From positions 1 to 7,234 of the forward strand of contig JAHWJV010000181.1 of NCBI GenBank assembly GCA_019348265.1: 7,234 nucleotides of DNA. Direction: 5' to 3'. Of the stretch, positions 5,910 to 7,234 are shown piece after piece. This DNA comes from Gemmatimonadota bacterium. Lineage in GTDB: Bacteria > Gemmatimonadota > Gemmatimonadetes > Longimicrobiales > Longimicrobiaceae. The position numbers and the translations under genes were made by a program. Each line of letters opens with the position of its first letter. The first letter of the stretch is position 1. The notes under the pieces were generated by a model, which searched no databases, was not told the DNA's origin, and saw only the letters and a list, made by a program, of their open reading frames with translations.

Positions 5910-7234
5910 GGCTGCCGCGCGGTGACGGTCATCGTGCCCTTCATCGTGAGCCAGTGTGTGGGAAAGGAGCAGATGTACGGGTACGCTCCCGGGGTGGACG
6001 GCGCGGTGAAGCGCAGCGTCACGGTCTCGCCCGTGCTCGCCAGCCGGGTGCCGAAGAGCACCTCGGGCATATCGGGGATGAAGTTCTTCTGGAAGCCGTC
6101 CGGCCGGGTGGACATGGCGTCCGCCGCGCGGCCTACCTTCTCGGCGGCGCCCGGCGTGGTGACCACTACGTTGTGGGGCATCTCGTCCGGGTTGATCAGG
6201 ACGATCTCGACCTCGCGACCGGCCTCGATGGAGAAGGATTCGAGGTCGAACTTCATCGCCGCCTCCACCGCCCGGATCCGCACCGTTTTCACGAGGAGGG
6301 CCTCGAAGCCGGTGACGATCCTCCGCTGGTCGGCCGCCGCCAGAGCGCCGGCGAGAGTGCGGCCCAGCTCCGTCGCACGAGTGAACGTGGGACCGCTTCG
6401 ATCCGCCGGCGCGACCTGCCGTGCGTACGCGAGCAGTCCGTCCGCCAGCGCCGTCCGATCACCCGCGGGCGCGCCGCTCGCGACCGCGGCCTGCAGCCCC
6501 GCGACCGCGAGCTGGCCGTCGATGCCACGGCGGAGGAGGTCGGCGAAGATCGCCGCGCGCTCCGCCTCGTGCCCCGGGAGGGCCGCCATCGCGCGTATGG
6601 CCGCACGCCGCAGCACCTGGTCCCCCGCGAAGTCGAACACGATCGTCCGCTCGGCGGACGCGCTCTGCTCGCGCTCGAGGACGGGCCGGCGCTCGGAGTC
6701 CAGCACCCGCCGGCGGACGGCGCCGAGCTCGGCGCCCTGCGCCTCGTCAGCCCGCCTCCAGATGCGGATCGCGCTCATCGGCTGGGACTCGCCGAGGTCC
6801 ACCTCCCACCAGGGGTCGTTCTCGCGGGGGTTCGACTGCGATACCGATCCATCCCGGAACAGCCCCGCGGTGTTGCCGTCGATCGCGCGACGCGCTTCGC
6901 CGTTGGACGCCGTGCTCTTCTGTTCCGCGCGGCCGGTCCGGGCGAGGTTCACCGGCCCGTCCAGCACCTCCACCTCCGCCAGGCTCAGCGTGCGCCCCGC
7001 CCCCCGCTGCTCGATCCGCACGTACCGTCCGACCACCGCGTCCGCCGCTGCCCGCGTGGCGCCGGGAAGCAGACCGGGGAGCAGGTCACGGACGCGAACG
7101 AACAGCGCCTCCTGCAGCGCGGGCTCCCGCAGCGCCGGGACGCCGCCGAGCAGGTCCACGAGCCCGCCTTCTGTCGCGGAGGCTAGCCGCCAGGCGCTCT
7201 CGATGCTCCCGTCGGCCCGCATCAGCGCCACGTA
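5906..7234 (-). CDS. Multidomain protein C-terminus: HEAT-like, discoidin-like and azurin-like copper domains (5' end beyond window)
   Basis: The last 442 residues of a larger protein are visible; the frame is open at the right edge (Tyr codon 7232-7234), so the true start is outside. Numbering from that Tyr: residues 1-68 are helical; about 69-200 resemble a galactose-binding/F5-8-type-C module (GRYVRIEQRGAG, NLARTG, AIDGN, PWWEVDLGESQPMSAIRIW); about 205-310 are Ala/Leu-rich helices like HEAT repeats (VLRRAAIRAMAALPGHEAE); about 316-440 form an azurin-like domain. Its type 1 copper ligands are all present: H354 (EMPHNV) and C422, H427 and M431 in YICSFPTHWLTM, with the same C-x4-H-x3-M spacing as azurin. 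The single Cys in this part is the copper ligand, so no haem CxxCH is here. Such C-termini occur in large membrane-bound-dehydrogenase-like proteins of Planctomycetota and Gemmatimonadota; the N-terminal part probably has a sugar-dehydrogenase-like propeller, which I cannot see. It is probably the electron-transfer partner of a periplasmic oxidation, and is co-transcribed with the ThuA-like gene. Confidence 0.85.
   Translation of the reverse strand, partial: YVALMRADGSIESAWRLASATEGGLVDLLGGVPALREPALQEALFVRVRDLLPGLLPGATRAAADAVVGRYVRIEQRGAGRTLSLAEVEVLDGPVNLARTGRAEQKSTASNGEARRAIDGNTAGLFRDGSVSQSNPRENDPWWEVDLGESQPMSAIRIWRRADEAQGAELGAVRRRVLDSERRPVLEREQSASAERTIVFDFAGDQVLRRAAIRAMAALPGHEAERAAIFADLLRRGIDGQLAVAGLQAAVASGAPAGDRTALADGLLAYARQVAPADRSGPTFTRATELGRTLAGALAAADQRRIVTGFEALLVKTVRIRAVEAAMKFDLESFSIEAGREVEIVLINPDEMPHNVVVTTPGAAEKVGRAADAMSTRPDGFQKNFIPDMPEVLFGTRLASTGETVTLRFTAPSTPGAYPYICSFPTHWLTMKGTMTVTARQP

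Noticed and set aside
5954..7186. A 410-codon open frame on the plus strand opposite the azurin-domain gene
   Set aside because: Arg/Gly/His-rich low-complexity translation; the minus strand shows an intact copper site and other domains, so this is a shadow.
5906..7234. Haem-binding CxxCH cytochrome domain in the multidomain protein
   Set aside because: The visible part contains only one cysteine, which is the type 1 copper ligand.

Overview
This is a GC-rich stretch (very strong G/C preference at third codon positions) from a bacterium with a dense, mostly periplasm-directed gene set. A Tat-signal Gluconate_2-dh3 protein paired with a GMC oxidoreductase, a secreted ThuA-like protein and a secreted-type azurin-domain protein are a combination common in Gemmatimonadota, Planctomycetota and Acidobacteriota. 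The small subunit, the GMC protein and the nucleotidyltransferase subfamily feel most like Gemmatimonadota, but this is recognition by memory and not a proven placement. Apart from one leader, start codons here are not preceded by strong Shine-Dalgarno sequences.

Layout: (1) Positions 1-2137, minus strand: a sodium:solute symporter (SSS) gene followed, with a one-base stop/start overlap, by the N-terminal 100 residues of a sugar-nucleotide-type nucleotidyltransferase that runs off the left edge. (2) 2138-2366: a divergent intergenic leader with two strong Shine-Dalgarno-like sequences and a possible short upstream ORF. (3) 2367-4916, plus strand: a gluconate-2-dehydrogenase-subunit-3-like protein with both a twin-arginine signal and a lipobox, then an AT-rich palindromic intergenic repeat, then a 570-residue GMC flavoprotein with a four-cysteine cluster. 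(4) 4917-4966: a GC-rich hairpin between convergent genes, overlapping the last codons of the next gene. (5) 4950-7234, minus strand: the 3' end of a large multidomain protein (HEAT-like, discoidin/F5-8-type-C-like, azurin-like copper domain) followed, with an ATGA overlap, by a secreted ThuA-like protein.

How they may work together: the small subunit and the GMC protein should form a membrane-bound periplasmic sugar or glycoside dehydrogenase, the small subunit carrying the signal for both. ThuA-like proteins are linked in the literature to 3-keto-disaccharide metabolism, so the window may belong to a carbohydrate-oxidation locus, with the SSS transporter as a candidate uptake system. That link is inference from gene neighbourhood. 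No cytochrome subunit for the dehydrogenase is present in the window. I see no CRISPR array, RNA gene, insertion sequence or prophage signal.
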